Source: Syntrophaceae bacterium
GTDB lineage: Bacteria; Desulfobacterota; SM23-61
DNA: 7,274 nucleotides
NCBI GenBank assembly: GCA_003154025.1
Contig: PMCE01000496.1
Coordinates: 1 to 7,274, forward strand
Direction of reading: 5' to 3'
Positions 6,561-7,274 of this stretch are shown here, one piece after another. Below the pieces are notes generated by a model. That model did not search any database, was not told where the DNA came from, and was given only the letters and a program-made list of their open reading frames with translations. Numbering within the stretch: position 1 is the stretch's first letter; every line of letters begins with the position of its first letter. A program made the position numbers and the translations under genes.

Positions 6561-6589
6561 TTGACAATGTTTACCGGAATTGGTAGCAA
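6561..6589 (+). promoter_or_regulatory. Candidate promoter for the TPP-dependent enzyme gene
   Basis: A perfect TTGACA (6561-6566) and a 17-base spacer precede TAGCAA (6584-6589, three of six matches). A TG dinucleotide one base before the hexamer gives an extended -10. Transcription would begin near 6596, giving a leader of nearly 190 bases before the ATG at 6784. Confidence 0.35.
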
Positions 6590-6650
6590 TCTGGTATGGG
6601 ACATGTCGGTTAATAAACTCACCTTACCTAAAAGCAAGGTCTCATCCTTT

Positions 6651-6700
6651 CAATGCCGGGCAGGCGCAGGCCAAAGGCCGCAATCATTTGACGGGCATTG
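6651..6700 (+). other. Stem-loop in the leader of the TPP-dependent enzyme gene
   Basis: CAATGCC (6651-6657) pairs with GGCATTG (6694-6700), and a small hairpin GGCC-AAA-GGCC (6669-6679) sits between them. Further downstream GCCTGC (6742-6747) could pair with GCAGGC (6660-6665), which would compete with or extend this fold. The leader is long enough to be regulatory, but it matches no riboswitch class I know, including the TPP riboswitch. It may simply be GC-rich sequence folding by chance. Confidence 0.25.
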
Positions 6701-6772
6701 AGGAAGACCCGGGCGATAGCGCGGCCTGGACGGGCAAGGCTGCCTGCAAGGGCCGGCGCAACAAGAAAATCC

Positions 6773-6777
6773 GGAGG
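6773..6777 (+). promoter_or_regulatory. Ribosome binding site for the TPP-dependent enzyme
   Basis: GGAGG sits six bases before the ATG at 6784. This strong, well-spaced site fixes the start even though the same frame stays open upstream to 6565. Confidence 0.7.
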
Positions 6778-6783
6778 GCAACG

Positions 6784-7274
6784 ATGAAAATCACAGCAGC
6801 ACAGGGACTGGCGCGCATCCTCAAGGCCGAAGGGATCCCGTGGGTCTCCAACTATCCAACCTGTAACGTGAATAACACCCTGGCCGAAGAAGGCATCCCG
6901 CTCATCATGATGCGGGATGAACGATATGCCGTGGCCGTGGCCGATGCCTTCTCCCGGGTCACCAACGGCAAGCAGGTCGGTGTCTGTACCGTCATGGGCA
7001 GCGTCAACCCTGCCGGACTCCAAATGGCCTATGGCGCCCTGGCGCAGGCTTACGAAGACGGCTCTCCTGTCCTCTGTATCACCGACGGCCTGCCTGCGGG
7101 CGCCGGCGGCTTGCCTCTTTACGACATCTCCTTCGGCTTCCGCTCGGTGACCAAATGGATCGGCCATATTGACCAGCCTCAGCGCGTTCCCGAGTTCCTG
7201 CGCCGGGCCTTCACCTATCTGCGTTCGGGCCGCCGCGCCCCCATCCTGATCACCATCCCCCGCAATCTGGGCTC
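6784..7274 (+). CDS. Thiamine-pyrophosphate-dependent enzyme, N-terminal part (acetolactate-synthase-like), cut at the window edge
   Basis: The first 163 codons are visible and the gene runs off the right edge. They form the N-terminal TPP-binding (pyrimidine) domain of the acetolactate synthase/pyruvate oxidase/decarboxylase superfamily. E46 in MRDERYAVAVADAFSR takes the place of the conserved Glu that activates the TPP aminopyrimidine. VTNGKQVGVCTVMGSVNPAG and ALAQAYEDGSPVLCITDG follow the usual order, ending in APILITIPRNLG. The usual VFGxPG motif is replaced by VSNYPTCNVNNT, and TSGPGATN by MGSVNPAG. I associate such changes with a poorly characterised branch of 'TPP-requiring proteins' rather than biosynthetic IlvB. 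The substrate is therefore unknown; decarboxylation or ligation of a 2-keto acid or related acyl compound is the general expectation. The start is supported by GGAGG six bases upstream. No regulatory-subunit gene is visible. Confidence 0.85.
   Translation, partial: MKITAAQGLARILKAEGIPWVSNYPTCNVNNTLAEEGIPLIMMRDERYAVAVADAFSRVTNGKQVGVCTVMGSVNPAGLQMAYGALAQAYEDGSPVLCITDGLPAGAGGLPLYDISFGFRSVTKWIGHIDQPQRVPEFLRRAFTYLRSGRRAPILITIPRNLG

Larger units (their letters stand above)
6074..6783. other. Long stretch without a convincing gene
   Basis: This region lies between the divergently oriented pseudoprotease (-) and TPP-enzyme (+) genes and should hold both promoters. The part from about 6100 to 6640 is visibly richer in A and T than the flanking genes. 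A 125-codon + frame (6187-6564) lacks a Shine-Dalgarno and any recognisable motif and is judged spurious. Small inverted repeats occur, such as ATCAGC-GCC-GCTGAT at 6351-6365 and a two-part stem GGAAC CTGGG...CCCAG...GTTCC at 6396-6442. No tRNA or known riboswitch was recognised. Confidence 0.5.

Noticed and set aside
6187..6564. 125-codon + frame between the pseudoprotease and TPP genes
   Set aside because: No Shine-Dalgarno, no motif, and a composition unlike the neighbouring genes.
6651..6783. TPP or other known riboswitch in the leader of the TPP enzyme gene
   Set aside because: The conserved TPP-riboswitch core (CTGAGA and related blocks) is absent, and no other class could be matched.
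6628..7167. 179-codon minus frame
   Set aside because: Mostly antisense to the TPP enzyme, whose + strand product matches a known superfamily.

Overview
The window looks like a piece of a GC-rich, probably anaerobic bacterial chromosome. A Desulfobacterota/Syntrophales-like source is a guess. It rests on a methylenetetrahydrofolate reductase fused to a MetV-type cysteine-rich domain and on intergenic palindromes of a kind I associate with such genomes (ATTGCGAG...CTCGCAAT and AAATCCCCCC...GGGGGGATTT). No rRNA, tRNA, CRISPR array, transposase or phage gene was seen.

Layout. At 1-1230 (+) is the 3' part of a uronate isomerase gene (uxaC), cut by the window edge. It converges on a nitrilase gene (1255-2211, -), and the two are separated by a nested inverted repeat that may end transcription from both sides. 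Positions 2212-2934 hold the nitrilase promoter, a short coding-like remnant and three different palindromic repeats in a row. At 2935-4503 (-) is a MetF-MetV fusion with its own promoter. Positions 4504-4903 hold no gene but carry another long palindromic repeat and a weak terminator. At 4904-6073 (-) is a membrane-anchored trypsin/HtrA-like protein whose catalytic serine is replaced by isoleucine. Positions 6074-6783 are a long leader or gene-free stretch. At 6784 (+) a thiamine-pyrophosphate-dependent enzyme begins and runs off the right edge.

The genes do not form one pathway or operon: each is separated by non-coding DNA or faces a different direction, so most are probably transcribed alone. 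The uronate isomerase serves sugar-acid catabolism, the nitrilase hydrolyses a nitrile or related C-N compound, and the MetF-MetV protein serves one-carbon (folate) metabolism. The pseudoprotease and the TPP enzyme have no assignable pathway. The most notable item is the pseudoprotease with an unrecognised C-terminal region. I saw no clear evidence of a wholly new multi-gene system.
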